A DNA stretch of 64,000 bases from Crocinitomicaceae bacterium (GCA_022447665.1 JAKVAQ010000001.1:157899-221898); one strand, 5' to 3'. Shown: positions 1-9,775, numbered from the stretch's first letter. Notes: generated by a model from the letters alone, not told the origin. Program-made: numbers and translations.

Positions 1-1
1 A

Positions 2-232
2 GTAACTGGATTCAGTAAAAACCAACTTCGTGTAAACTACTTTAATGTTCCTTTATTATTCCAAATCAACACTTCAAAGGACCCAGACAAGAACTTCCAT
101 ATTGCTTTTGGTGCGATAGGTGGTGTTAGAATTGGATCGAACATGAAATACAAGTACGATGTTTTAGGCGGTCAACGTAAAGACAAAGAAAAAGGAAAAT
201 ACAACTTAAATCCTTTGTGTGATCGATTTTAA
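2..232 (+). pseudogene. C-terminal part of an outer-membrane beta-barrel protein, cut off at its 3' end
   Basis: The frame is open from the window edge and codes for 76 residues before TAA at 230-232. It contains alternating hydrophobic/polar strands (VNYFNVPLLFQI, HIAFGAIGGVRIGSNMKYKY) typical of the Bacteroidota outer-membrane beta-barrel family related to PorT. Relatives usually continue after a K(Y/N)NLNP-like stretch with two or three more strands. Here the frame instead runs into the first unit of a 63-bp tandem repeat and stops. I infer that the repeat replaced the last strands, so the protein is probably non-functional. The 5' part lies outside the window. A natural end at this point is possible but less likely. 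Confidence 0.5.
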
Positions 233-382
233 CAGTATCCAACGCAGACTTCATTATGTGAAAGTACAGCGAGATGACTGTGTGATCGATTTTAACAGTA
301 TCCAACGCAGACTTCATTATGTGAAAGTACAGCGAGATGACTGTGTGATCGATTTCATCAGTATACTAGACAGACTTCATTC
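217..382. repeat. 63-bp tandem repeat, about 2.6 copies
   Basis: Units start with GTGTGATCGATTT at 217, 280 and 343, an exact 63-bp period. The first two copies are nearly identical. The third is degenerate and fades out near 382 after CAGACTTCATT. The period is a multiple of three, so some frames stay open across it, but none has a convincing start or homology. The repeat overlaps the stop codon of the truncated barrel gene. It has no spacers and is not a CRISPR array. Confidence 0.85.
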
Positions 383-500
383 AACTTAAAATATTGTTTT
401 TTGACGAACGACAAATTTCTTGACAAAAGGGTCTTCTGTCAAGATAAGTAGGCGATCTGAGTTGTCAAAAAATAATCTGCTTCGCAGCAGCTTCATGGTT

Positions 501-528
501 CCCCTGGCTATTTAGTCAGGGGGTTTTT
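501..528. terminator. Intrinsic terminator
   Basis: CCCCTG at 501-506 pairs with CAGGGG at 518-523, followed by a T-rich run to 530. It sits just downstream of the minus-strand polysaccharide deacetylase gene. In the plus direction it would end transcripts from the truncated barrel gene. Confidence 0.7.
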
Positions 529-531
529 GTT

Positions 532-1146
532 TTATGGAATCGCCTTAAATGAATATCCATGTTCCTTCCAGTATTCCAATAATTTTGGAAGCTCTTCTTT
601 TACTTGAGGAAACGCGTTTTGCGAATCATGAAAAACGATATTGGAACCAGACTTTGCTTTCTTCTTTAGTAGTTTTATTCTTGCTTCAGAGGAGAGGGTA
701 TTATCAAAGTCATAAGAAATTAGTGTCCAAAACACTACTTGAAACCCTTCCTTGCTTAGTGCCTTGCACTGTGCATTGGTCATTTTACCATAAGCAGGGC
801 GGTATAAATTTGTTGGGAATATCTCTCTCGATTTAAGAGCATTCTCCACATAAGTTTTAGTATTCATTCCCCATCCTTTGAGGTGTTTGAATCCATGATT
901 GCCCACCGCATGTCCTTCGTCAATTATGCGCTGAAACAAATCAGGATATGCAACTGCATTCTCTCCAATACAAAAGAAAGTCGCCTTCGCATCATACTTC
1001 TTTAACGTATCAAGAATAAAAGGTGTTGATGTAGGCTCTGGACCATCATCAAAGGTTAAGTAAATAGATTTGGAATTCGTGTTTACTTCCCACAAACCGC
1101 CCGGATACATGACCCGGGCAAGTTTTGGAAAAGTAAAATATCTCAC
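532..1146 (-). CDS. Polysaccharide deacetylase family protein (NodB domain)
   Basis: This 204-residue protein is almost entirely a NodB homology domain. Motif 1, TFDDGPEP, lies near residues 31-38 and supplies the catalytic base and a metal ligand. The metal-binding HxxxH is seen as NHGFKH near residue 84. RPAYGK matches the R-P-(P/A)-x-G motif 3, and a later FHDS supplies the last conserved His. Family members remove N- or O-acetyl groups from chitin-like or peptidoglycan sugars. There is no clear signal peptide, so cell location is uncertain. The start is GTG. It lies 9 bp downstream of the DUF2723 gene on the same strand, suggesting an operon and a role with envelope or exported glycans. 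The substrate cannot be told from sequence. Confidence 0.88.
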   Translation of the reverse strand: MRYFTFPKLARVMYPGGLWEVNTNSKSIYLTFDDGPEPTSTPFILDTLKKYDAKATFFCIGENAVAYPDLFQRIIDEGHAVGNHGFKHLKGWGMNTKTYVENALKSREIFPTNLYRPAYGKMTNAQCKALSKEGFQVVFWTLISYDFDNTLSSEARIKLLKKKAKSGSNIVFHDSQNAFPQVKEELPKLLEYWKEHGYSFKAIP

Positions 1147-1155
1147 TAATATGGA

Positions 1156-4100
1156 TTAATTAACACCCATTAAACTGAATAATGCGCTGTAATCTGAGAA
1201 CAGCTTATCAAATGTTCCCATTACTCGTTGCTGCGTTTCAACAGAATGACCCTTAATTAAAGGCAGACCTGCCTTAACGAGATCAGTCATATTCTTAAAG
1301 CGCTGCGTTAAATTCGTTACATAAACCTCATCAGTATTCAAGCTAAAGTTCACTTGGAATACCGAGAAATAACCTCTGTAAATATCAAACATATCCATTA
1401 CTGTTTGCGAAGAGAACTCAGGATCTAAACTTAAATAGTACTCCATCTCTTCTTCGTAAACATCAAAAAGTTTGTCAGTATACAATGCTCCATTTTCAAC
1501 ATCACCTACTGTGTAATATGCTGAGATAAATGAAGGAATTACCTTACCTAAAGGAACATTTTCCTCTGGCATCATCATCATTGCAAAGTTCAATATTTCA
1601 GTAACCTTAGCTGAATTCTCTGCCATAATCGCTTCAGCAGCTTTTTTCTCAGCAGGGATATCGCTTCTTGTAAACGTACCTATTTGCGTAGGTATAATAT
1701 CCGTAGGGTTTCCTGCAGAATCAGCGGCTATAATTTGATCAAATAGCTGAACTTTCTGGTTAGCTAATTCATATTCTTGAGTATAAGCATCAGCCAACAC
1801 CGAGAACTGAACTCTAAAGTTGTTGGTCATTGTTCTTCTCGTATAATAATCTACCAATACACCAGGTGCATTCATATTACCATAATCAAAGTTTACTACA
1901 AGGTTCTCGTACATCTTGGAAACATTGATTTCTCCTAACGAATTAGGGTTACGGCCCGCCTTAGCTTCAATCGGAACGAGCTTGTATACCAATCCTTCAG
2001 CGAAGAAATACTTATCTAAACCTAAGTAAGTGCTCGCATCTGCTGAACTTGCGAAGTAGATTGGACGCTCCCAATTGTTGTGTGCGATAATATCAAGAAT
2101 CATTAAGTCTGCCTTGTAAATAATACGCTTAGGCACTTTCCAATAAATTCTGTCTACTATTCTATCCGCATCTTCTTGTTCAACTATTCCATTGGCCAAA
2201 ACTTTCTCTCTGTCAACTGCAACAGATAATCCTTTTGATGGTAGAACGAAAATATCTTGATTGTAGACACCTCTTGTAATGTTATTGTCATCACGTAAAT
2301 ATTCCATCACCATTTCAGCTGGTAAATAATCGAAAGCATCATTAAACTGGTTAAATACGCTTTCTACAGCCTGTAATTCATTTGGCTTCATGTTAAACAT
2401 TTCTTGACCCTTCGCTATTATGTTCATTGTTAAGTTCGTGAAATCATAGTAGGTAGCAGAAGTATCCATTCCAGGAATTGAATTGTATAAATCAGCCTTT
2501 TCAGTTGCAAAACTCGTTGTTGACAATACCGAATAAAGCGAACGTGTTGCTTGCGTAAATGCCGCTTGGAATATCTCCTCGTTCACTTCAATCTTTGTAT
2601 CAATCAACTTCTTGGTTTTATCATCAATTTGAGGCCAAGTTGTGTAAATAAGAGAGGTTGTTCCACCCATTGCAAGGGCATCTCTATAACCGTATTGACG
2701 GTATTGCTCTTCGGTAAACGAAATTGGTAATGCTTCAGACTCGTATGCCTTCTTCGTCATTTGCTCGGTATACCAATCCGTATTCAATAAACTTAAGTTA
2801 CAAACACGAACGTCAGTTTTAACACCTTCTACCTCTTGCAGATACCAAAGCGGGAAAGTATCGTTATCACCATTTGTAAATACGATACCTTGTGTGTCAC
2901 AACTTTGTAAATAGTTATATGCTAGTGCACGCGCTGTTGTACGACCAGATCTATCATGGTCATCCCACCCTTGTGCACCCATTATTACAGGAACAGGGAA
3001 GGTCAAGGCGATAGCAATATAAGCTGCCGTAGTTTCCGATTTAATGGCAGACCTTAGTAAAATCATTATACCTAAAAGAGCAGCCATCACCAATGCTAAG
3101 TAGAACATTCCCATTGAAGCTGTTTTGTCTCCGAAATAGAACATTCCGCCTAATACTACAAAGGCTCCTACCACATAACCAAGATCTTTCCATTGCCATG
3201 TTTTAAAAGCATCGAACATTGCGGTAACCGCTAATCCAATCCACATAGAGAAAGCATAGAACGAAGCAGCATAAGCATAATCACGCTCACGCGGTTCGAA
3301 AGGTTTCTGGTTTAGGTATAAGATAATTGCGAATCCCGTGAATAAGAAAAGTAGTGTAATAATCCACCATTCTTTCACTGATTTCATCAGCATAAAAATG
3401 AATCCGATTACTCCCAAAATCAATGGAAGCATATAGAATTTATTGTGTGATGGGTTTTCGGTAATGATACTAGGTGCTTTTGTTTGGTCACCAATATGAT
3501 GCTTATCAATAAAGTTTAGACCTGTAATCCAGTTACCATCCCTTGGGCTACCATGTCCCTGCTCATCACTTTGACGTCCTGAGAAATTCCACATGAAATA
3601 ACGCCAATACATCCAACCCACCTGGTAGGATGCAAAGTAGCGCATATTCTCTCCAAAGGTTGGAACGTTACCCACGAAGTTCCCTTGACGATCAAAGATC
3701 TTCATGTATGATTTATCACTTTTTGGTCCTTGAACCATGAAGTCGTTATGACCACTCCAACTTTTGTATCCATTAACGTGGCGCGGTTCTGCAGAGTACA
3801 TTCTAGGTAGGAAAGTAGATTGCTCAGGTTCGAAGGCCGCCTTTTGATTCGTCCCATCGAAGGTTTGGAAATATTTCTCAACAATGTCACCAGAACCTAA
3901 TTGGTCTCTGAACGCTATTGCCTCAGCCTCCGATTTAAATCCTTTGATTTCGTTTCCTGTTTTAGACTGAACAACAAATCTTCTCAAATAAATATCTGAA
4001 CGATCTCTCCACTCATTTCCAGGAAGCGTTTGTGCATTATAGTATTGTCCGTAAAGAATAGGCCAGTCACCATATTGCTCACGCTTTAAGTACGATTGTA

Positions 4101-5175
4101 AACTTACCAGGTTCTCAGGATCGTTTTCATCCAACGGCGTATTCTCGTTTGAACGAATCACAATCATTGCAAAACAAGAATATCCAATAAAGATCATTGT
4201 AGCACTCCAAACTGCAGTGTTTGCAACAGAATACCCTTTCTTTTTAGTAAACCATAAACCTCCAACTAAAAGTCCAATCAATAACATGAAGAAGACGATT
4301 GTACCAGAGTTAAATGGCATTCCCATTGAGTTTACGAAATAACGCTCAAATCCAGAAGCGATTTGAACTGTCATTGGAATAAGAATCGCTTGAATAAAAC
4401 CTAGTATAAAAACACCAATAACACCAGTTAATAAGAAACCACCAATTGTTGTTTTTGGATATTTTCTAAAATAGATTACATAAGCTAATACCGGAATACA
4501 AAGTAGGTTTAGTAGATGGACACCAATTGAAAGACCAATCATGAAGAAGATAAAAATCAACCATCTATCTGGATTTTTTTCAGGAGCATAAGTAGCGTCA
4601 TCCACTTGAGCTTCTTGAATATCTGCCATTTCAGAATCCCACTTAAAAATTGCCCATACCACTAAAGCAGTAAAGAATGATGACATTGCATATACCTCAC
4701 CCTCTACTGCTGAGAACCAGAAAGAGTCTGTAAATGTGTAAGCAATTGCACCTATTAAACCAGAACCAATTGCCGCCCAACCTTGCGCTGCCGATAATAC
4801 ATTTTTCTTCTCTACCTTTTCTACCTCTGCGCTTTTATTGAACAAAGACATTGCAGGAGCAAGCTGAATTTTTTTCGAGATCATAGTAATGGTCCAGAAA
4901 AGGAACAATACCGTAAATGAACTACTCAACCCAGACATGAGGTTAACCATGTAGGCCGCGTTTTCAGGGGAACCTCCAAATAGGGAGAAGATTCGACCTA
5001 ACATATTAAAAAGTGGTGCTCCAGGAGGGTGACCTACTTCTAATTTATATGCTGTAGTGATGTATTCCCCACAGTCCCATAAACTTGTGGTTCCTTCTAA
5101 CGTCATGATGTAAACGATGGTAGCGAAAAGGAATACCATCCATCCTACAATATTGTTTAGCTTTTTATAGTCCAT
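1156..5175 (-). CDS. DUF2723 family membrane protein (GT117-like glycosyltransferase)
   Basis: A 1339-residue integral membrane protein. Residues 10-110 hold TM helix 1 and the conserved loop SLWDCGEYI...GHPPGAPLF, the signature of DUF2723. About a dozen hydrophobic segments follow in the first 780 residues. A large, mostly soluble C-terminal half begins with GDNDTFPLWYLQ near residue 770. DUF2723 proteins are GT-C-fold, PMT-like enzymes widespread in Bacteroidota and classed with glycosyltransferase family 117. A role in glycosylating exported proteins is suspected from the family, not shown here. It starts ATG and precedes the deacetylase by 9 bp. The family is normally about 1000-1150 residues, so this is a long member. 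It is intact. Confidence 0.9.
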   Translation of the reverse strand: MDYKKLNNIVGWMVFLFATIVYIMTLEGTTSLWDCGEYITTAYKLEVGHPPGAPLFNMLGRIFSLFGGSPENAAYMVNLMSGLSSSFTVLFLFWTITMISKKIQLAPAMSLFNKSAEVEKVEKKNVLSAAQGWAAIGSGLIGAIAYTFTDSFWFSAVEGEVYAMSSFFTALVVWAIFKWDSEMADIQEAQVDDATYAPEKNPDRWLIFIFFMIGLSIGVHLLNLLCIPVLAYVIYFRKYPKTTIGGFLLTGVIGVFILGFIQAILIPMTVQIASGFERYFVNSMGMPFNSGTIVFFMLLIGLLVGGLWFTKKKGYSVANTAVWSATMIFIGYSCFAMIVIRSNENTPLDENDPENLVSLQSYLKREQYGDWPILYGQYYNAQTLPGNEWRDRSDIYLRRFVVQSKTGNEIKGFKSEAEAIAFRDQLGSGDIVEKYFQTFDGTNQKAAFEPEQSTFLPRMYSAEPRHVNGYKSWSGHNDFMVQGPKSDKSYMKIFDRQGNFVGNVPTFGENMRYFASYQVGWMYWRYFMWNFSGRQSDEQGHGSPRDGNWITGLNFIDKHHIGDQTKAPSIITENPSHNKFYMLPLILGVIGFIFMLMKSVKEWWIITLLFLFTGFAIILYLNQKPFEPRERDYAYAASFYAFSMWIGLAVTAMFDAFKTWQWKDLGYVVGAFVVLGGMFYFGDKTASMGMFYLALVMAALLGIMILLRSAIKSETTAAYIAIALTFPVPVIMGAQGWDDHDRSGRTTARALAYNYLQSCDTQGIVFTNGDNDTFPLWYLQEVEGVKTDVRVCNLSLLNTDWYTEQMTKKAYESEALPISFTEEQYRQYGYRDALAMGGTTSLIYTTWPQIDDKTKKLIDTKIEVNEEIFQAAFTQATRSLYSVLSTTSFATEKADLYNSIPGMDTSATYYDFTNLTMNIIAKGQEMFNMKPNELQAVESVFNQFNDAFDYLPAEMVMEYLRDDNNITRGVYNQDIFVLPSKGLSVAVDREKVLANGIVEQEDADRIVDRIYWKVPKRIIYKADLMILDIIAHNNWERPIYFASSADASTYLGLDKYFFAEGLVYKLVPIEAKAGRNPNSLGEINVSKMYENLVVNFDYGNMNAPGVLVDYYTRRTMTNNFRVQFSVLADAYTQEYELANQKVQLFDQIIAADSAGNPTDIIPTQIGTFTRSDIPAEKKAAEAIMAENSAKVTEILNFAMMMMPEENVPLGKVIPSFISAYYTVGDVENGALYTDKLFDVYEEEMEYYLSLDPEFSSQTVMDMFDIYRGYFSVFQVNFSLNTDEVYVTNLTQRFKNMTDLVKAGLPLIKGHSVETQQRVMGTFDKLFSDYSALFSLMGVN

Positions 5176-5376
5176 AAAGTGCGTGCTTTAAGCAAACTTC
5201 AACGCTTTTAAATGCTGGGAGAAGTGATCTGCGAATTTAAAAATATATTTTGGCAATTATTCATCAAAACGAGAATTGCTTTTAATAGATGCTTAAAGAA
5301 AATGTGATTTAAGATTTTTTAACCCGAAACCTAAAATTTGGTTAAGACGTAAAAAGAAGATTTTTCAAGAGTATTA

Positions 5377-5405
5377 TTGGGAAAATAAAAAAAATATTAA
5401 CTTTG
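5377..5405 (+). promoter_or_regulatory. Bacteroidota-type promoter for tRNA-Gln
   Basis: The -7 element TAACTTTG at 5398-5405 matches TAnnTTTG exactly. A TTG at 5377-5379 sits 18 bp upstream as the -33 element. The tRNA begins about 50 bp downstream. Confidence 0.6.
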
Positions 5406-5454
5406 CACTCGCAATTTATTTTGCGCATCAAACGAGATGTTGAAACTACTTTAT

Positions 5455-5527
5455 TGTCCCATGGTGTAACTGGCAACACGTCTGGTTTTGGTCCAGAAGA
5501 GTCTAGGTTCGAGCCCTAGTGGGACAA
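5455..5527 (+). tRNA. trnQ: tRNA-Gln (anticodon TTG)
   Basis: The acceptor stem is TGTCCCA (5455-5461) with TGGGACA (5520-5526) and discriminator A at 5527. The anticodon stem is TCTGG/CCAGA around the loop TTTTGGT, giving anticodon TTG for glutamine CAA codons. The T arm is CTAGG-TTCGAGC-CCTAG. CCA is not encoded. The 3' end is copied downstream at 16817-16833 and 19801-19816, so this gene looks like the integration site of the neighbouring island. Confidence 0.95.
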
Positions 5528-5530
5528 CAG
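5512..5530 (+). repeat. Putative attachment site copy 1 (3' end of tRNA-Gln)
   Basis: AGCCCTAGTGGGACAAC at 5512-5528 recurs exactly at 16817-16833. A shorter version with one mismatch lies at 19801-19816. A direct repeat of a tRNA 3' end on the downstream side is the classic scar of tyrosine-recombinase integration. No integrase gene is visible, so this is inference. Confidence 0.6.
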
Positions 5531-5564
5531 AAAAATCCTTTCCGAATTATCGGGAAGGATTTTT
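5531..5564 (+). terminator. tRNA-Gln terminator
   Basis: AAATCCTT-TCC... at 5532-5543 pairs with GGGAAGGATTT ending at 5563, followed by further T residues. It lies directly after the tRNA. Confidence 0.75.
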
Positions 5565-5640
5565 TGTTTTTACCCGCTAGGGCGAGAAGTTTATCTCGAG
5601 CGAAGTCGAGAGAAGCCCCATTTTAATGGGAAGTTCCAGG

Positions 5641-5750
5641 GCATTTTTGTACTCCATAGGTTTGTGGAGATTTGGTTGTTCAAAGTTTCAAAAGAGGGTG
5701 GCCAAAATGTTGGACGATTGAAAAAATTCTATTCTCTGATACATCTTACA
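5641..5750 (+). repeat. ~100-bp imperfect repeat downstream of the tRNA end, copy 1
   Basis: The segment GTTTGTGGA...TCTTACA is similar to 16867-16958. The best core, ATTCTATTCTCTGATAC preceded by TTGAAAAA, is identical in both. Both copies follow a tRNA-Gln 3' end and a hairpin, in the same orientation. Copy 1 has about 12 extra bases (around GGGTGGCCAAAA, 5696-5707) that copy 2 lacks. No protein is convincing here. The stretch 5565-5890 otherwise holds only small hairpins, for example TCTCGA/TCGAGA at 5594-5611. Confidence 0.7.
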
Positions 5751-5798
5751 GCGATTTGGGTTCTGACGCTATTGAAGGTTCAAGTCCCCTAATCAGAC

Positions 5799-5879
5799 TC
5801 TTCCTCCACCGACTGAAACGATTGGACACGAAAAATCGCTGGAAGATTAACCACGAAAGTGAAAGGAGGTGGAGGAAGA
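5799..5879. repeat. 12-bp perfect inverted repeat with 57-bp loop
   Basis: TCTTCCTCCACC at 5799-5810 is the exact reverse complement of GGTGGAGGAAGA at 5868-5879. It lies just beyond the 3' end of the minus-strand sensor-phosphatase pseudogene. It could be a stem in a transcript or an element terminus. No T-run follows. Confidence 0.5.
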
Positions 5880-5890
5880 TTATGGGTATT

Positions 5891-8800
5891 CTAAACTCTT
5901 ATCCCAATTAAACAAACATCATCCACTTGCTCCAAGTCTTGTTTCCACTCATCAAAGGCTGCAGCAATTTTTTGCTCCTATTCCTTCATTGGCAATGATG
6001 CAACATCAAGGAGCATACGTTTCATTGGTTTGACTTTGAACTTCTTGCCTTTTTCCCCTCCAAACTGATCTTGAAAACCATCAGTCATTGCGTAAATAAT
6101 ATCACCTTTTTGAAGTTCAAATTCTCCTCCCTCAAAAGGAATATGGTCATTATCATGTTTCCCAACAGGCATTTTCTCTCCCTTAATGTCAATTAGTTCT
6201 CCTTCTCGTACAATCCAAATTGGATTGTTGGCTGCAACATACTCCAGTTTTGTTTTTTCTGGGTTTAGAATAAGCAATGAAGCGTCCATACCATCTTTTC
6301 CTCCTTCAGCCGAACCATCTTTCTTCAAGCGATCAATTATAGTAACTCTAGCTTGATTAAATATATCTCCAGCCGCAGTTGCTCCATTCTCAACCGCTTT
6401 TTCAATTCCTGAAATATTGAGGATACTCATTATAGCACCTGGAACTCCATGACCAGTACTATCTGCACAGCTCACAGCAAAGTTGCGATTGGCTAGTTCA
6501 CCTGCCCAATAAAAATCACCCGAAACGGCCTCCTTTGGGTTGAAATAAACTAAATAGTTGTCTAAGTGCTTATCAAGTAATTCAGAAGTTGCCATGAAAC
6601 TACGTTGAATACGTTCAGCATAATTGATATAGTCAGTAATTTCTTGGTGTGCTTCTTCAATGATTTCTTTCTGGTGTATAATGTCACTTGTGGCTTTTTC
6701 TACTTCATCCTCGAGTTCTTTTTGTCTTTTCCTGAGCTGTGAAGTTCGCCACCTAACTAGAAATAAAATTATTATTACACCTAAAAGAGTATATGTGATC
6801 AACATATAAAACTTTAGATACCAGGGCTTAGATATTCTAATTGCTAGTTTTTTCTTGTCCGAAGATAAATGTGTGTTTAAATCACTAACCCTATATTCGA
6901 ATTCATACTCCCTGCGAGAAAGGTTGTCATAACTTATAGTGTTCGAACCTTCTAATCTTCTCCAATCATCATGTAAACCGTTCAACCGATACCCAACAAT
7001 TAATTGTTCCGATTGTGGCAGTCTATCAGACAATTCAAGAGTTATAGTATTTTAACTGAATTTCATCCAGACGAAAGGGGTTGATAGAGATTTTTTCGCC
7101 CTTAATGAAGAAACCAGAAATAATCAAGTTGTTTCTAATAGGTGATGTTCTATAATTTGGGTCAAATAAATAGAATCCTCCATCAGCCGGAAGAACTTTA
7201 AAGTCTTCAAAATTAGGCATTTTTGGACAGCCCAATCTTGTCGAATAAACGGGGTAGTTGTTAATTGGTAATAACGAACTATCCAAACAATTCAATAAGT
7301 ACCATTTCTCGGTCTCACCTCTTATGAGAAATTTTTCATCTTGTACATGATAGTAGTTTTCTACCCAACTGAAAGGCAGCGTTTGTTTGGATAGTGAAAA
7401 TTCTTGGAATGCTGCATGATTTTGTAGGTTGAGTAATTGAAAGCCTCGTCCATATGTTGAAACATATGGGCCCTTTTCAGTAATATGAACGAATTGTGAT
7501 GCTCCCATAGCATCCAACTCTTTCCTGACAACTGTGAATTTGTTCTGAAGTTGGTCAAATCTAAAAAGCCCATATCCTTGATTGGTTATGTATATATCAC
7601 CATTATACTCGAAGATATCATTTATTCTAGGATCAGTAAAACTAGAATCTAAATTATCATGTGAATTATAATAATTAATACTCGGTTTTGTTTTCTTTAA
7701 TTCATCAGAATCAAACATCATAATATTGTTATTCGAGTTAGATCCATTCGAAATCACCCAAAATCTATCTTTAGAATCAACTAAAACACCAGTTGCATAA
7801 ATTGGATTTAATTGACCACTGAGTACACTCAGGTCTATTTCATCAATTCTATAATCACGTGTATCAAATGATAGAATTTTTTCCTCGAAAAGAGGTATAT
7901 AAATCATGTGCTTCTTTTGCGTATAACCCAAAAGGCGTCCGAAAATATCAGTCTCGTAAATCAAAGTTGAAATCTGATTATTAAAGTTTGTTTGCCAAAC
8001 TTTTCCTGAACTCGAAATTGAGAAGACGAGAGTGTCATTAGAATAGAATGGTACTATTAATTCTTCACTGTCCTCAGAGATTTCTGTCTTTCTAAATTGC
8101 ATCTCATTTTCTGTTGCACAAAATGCGCCTAGCCCCCAAGTTCCAATCCAGAGATTGTTAGAGCGGTCAAAATACATTGATTTATAAGCTCTGTGACCCC
8201 AAAAGGGAATATTGTGATTAATTGTTTGAAATGTATCTGTTTTCGAGCACTGAATAATAAGTTCTCCTTGATTTGGTCGTAAAATACTTGCGATATTTTT
8301 TCCTTCGTTGTCAGGTAATAAATCCAAAGTAATTAAGGTGTCATTTCTAAAAAACACTTTACTGACCATTGAGCTCAAATTGACAATTTGATGTCGTGTC
8401 CCACCAGATTCAAGGTTAGTCGCAAGTAGAAATTCACGTGAATTGATTTTTCTCAAAATACTGTCATTTGAATTTGCTGTTTCAAGTTTAATCGGTTCTC
8501 TTAGTCCAGGTTCAAACCAAACGTGATTACTTCCAGCAATTAGCCAAATACTATCAAATTGGACTAAATTGGATTTCCCTTTTAACGAATAGATTCGATT
8601 CATTGAGTCTGCTATGATTTCATACACATAAGTAGAATCTTGATCAAAACTTGTTGCGACAAGTTCTTTACCACTTTCAATTACATTTGAGATGTATCCA
8701 TCAATTTCAAATTTTCTGAAACTGCCATTTTTTAGGCCAACGAGCAAACTATCTTTATCATTTTAATACCAATATTCTCCATTAATGTAATAAAATACTG

Positions 8801-9257
8801 GTGTAGAATTAGAGTATCTAAATTTTGAGTCTTCAGGGGCTTTTTTGACTTGTTCAAATATACCTTCTTGGTAATTGAATTTAGCTACGCCAAAAGCTGA
8901 AATGCTATTAATCAATGAGTCTTCATCTAAATATAAGTAGTTGAAGCCGTCATAAATACAATTTTCGGATCCTTCAATGTAAAAATGCTGTTCGAACTCA
9001 CCATTCGCGTATCTTCCTATTCCATTTTGAGTAACTAACCAAAGAAAACCATATTTGTCTTCTTTGAAGTCGAGAACAGTATTCTCAAGTAGCCCAGATT
9101 CAACATTATAGCATTTGAAATCCATGTTTTGACTCAGAACAGTGCTATTTGATTCAATTGATATATCCAGGTCATCCCTAGTTTTTATTTTACCGCAAGC
9201 GCAAAATCCCTAGGTCATGAGAATTAGGATATAAGATTTGTGCGGAATAAGTTTCAT
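5891..9257 (-). pseudogene. Broken two-component-propeller / SpoIIE (PP2C) sensor phosphatase, four lesions
   Basis: Reassembled, this is one lipoprotein-like sensor of about 1120 codons. The original ATG is at 9257, encoding MKLIPHKSYILILMT before the first stop. Domains in order: signal region, propeller blades (YGFLWLVTQNGIGRY, NLWIGTWGLGAF), a Y_Y_Y domain (LNGLHDDWRRLEGSN), one TM helix, a coiled coil with NYAERIQRS, then SpoIIE/PP2C. The phosphatase metal motifs SGDFYW, DSTGHGVPGA and MTDGFQDQFGG are all present. Lesions: in-frame TAG at 9210-9212, in-frame TAA at 8763-8765, a one-base frameshift near 7040-7055 (LKYYN then TITLELSD), and in-frame TAG at 5978-5980. Beyond that last stop the frame continues WKQDLEQVDDVCLIGIRV to its natural stop at 5891-5893. 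Four independent lesions make sequencing error unlikely as the whole explanation. The fragments at 5978-7033, 7035-8747 and 8763-9125 should not be read as separate genes. Confidence 0.88.
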
Positions 9258-9416
9258 AGCTTCTAGACGAAGATAATAGTTTAAGCAACAGTGAGGTCTG
9301 ATGTCTTTGAGTTTCTAATCCAGAACTAAATAAATTTCACCCAAGATGCACCCAACTTGGGAAAAAGCCAATTCAATCAGCCTCAACTTTGTCCAGAACA
9401 TTTAAAACAAATAGAT

Positions 9417-9534
9417 ATGGCAACGAGCATTATTACGCCTGATGATCTGGAACAATTCAAATGGGAACTACTCGCAGACATCAAACAATTACTGGATAAA
9501 AAACAAGATAAAGTAGCACCGGTAAAAAAACTAT
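9417..9534 (+). pseudogene. N-terminal fragment of a helix-turn-helix (excisionase-like) protein of Bacteroidota mobile elements
   Basis: From ATG at 9417 the frame encodes MATSIITPDDLEQFKWELL and continues ADIKQLLDKKQDK. This resembles the start of the short helix-turn-helix proteins carried by Bacteroidota conjugative and integrative elements. Those continue with a W-L-(R/K)-x-x-x-V-R-K-x-L-G-I-S-P helix-turn-helix, which is absent here. After about residue 38 the sequence turns into unrelated hydrophobic residues and stops at 9626. I read it as a truncated remnant. The identification rests on my memory of the family, so confidence is moderate. Confidence 0.45.
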
Positions 9535-9775
9535 CACTATTAGTTTTGATGGTTTTTTTGATGCTAAAGATTTCGCCGTATTTTCTTCATTTTTTTTGCT
9601 CAAATTCAATGGGTTTTGAACGTTAAATGTTGCTTGAATCCTTCCACTTAAATGACTTTACTTAGCATAGTGCGTAGGGCGATCAAGCCCAATGCGATCT
9701 TTGGGCATTGTCGTTACTCTTTTAGAAATCACTTTATAAAGTTCATTGATTCTTAAACTGTTAAAGATTAAACTC
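9535..9775. other. Intergenic stretch without a recognisable gene
   Basis: No credible protein. There is a small hairpin GCCCAA (9687-9692) / TTGGGC (9701-9706) inside a locally GC-richer patch at 9671-9715. Another frame around 9528-9624 stays open (SFDGFFDAKDFAVF) but has no start and no family I know. Confidence 0.4.

Noticed and set aside
126..317. Open frame on the minus strand across the 63-bp repeat
   Set aside because: It is open only because the repeat length is a multiple of three. There is no homology, and it overlaps the barrel gene remnant.
217..382. CRISPR array
   Set aside because: Units are contiguous 63-bp copies with no unique spacers and no cas genes nearby.
5778..5790. 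GGTTCAAGTCCCC as the T arm of another tRNA
   Set aside because: The flanking bases do not form a T stem and there is no anticodon arm or acceptor stem.
5672..5911. Plus-strand open frame of 79 codons
   Set aside because: It covers the element repeat, an inverted repeat and the 3' end of the minus-strand pseudogene, and the protein has no family resemblance.
5891..9257. Stop-codon recoding instead of pseudogenisation
   Set aside because: Both TAG and TAA interrupt the frame and there is also a frameshift. Intact genes elsewhere use all three stops normally.
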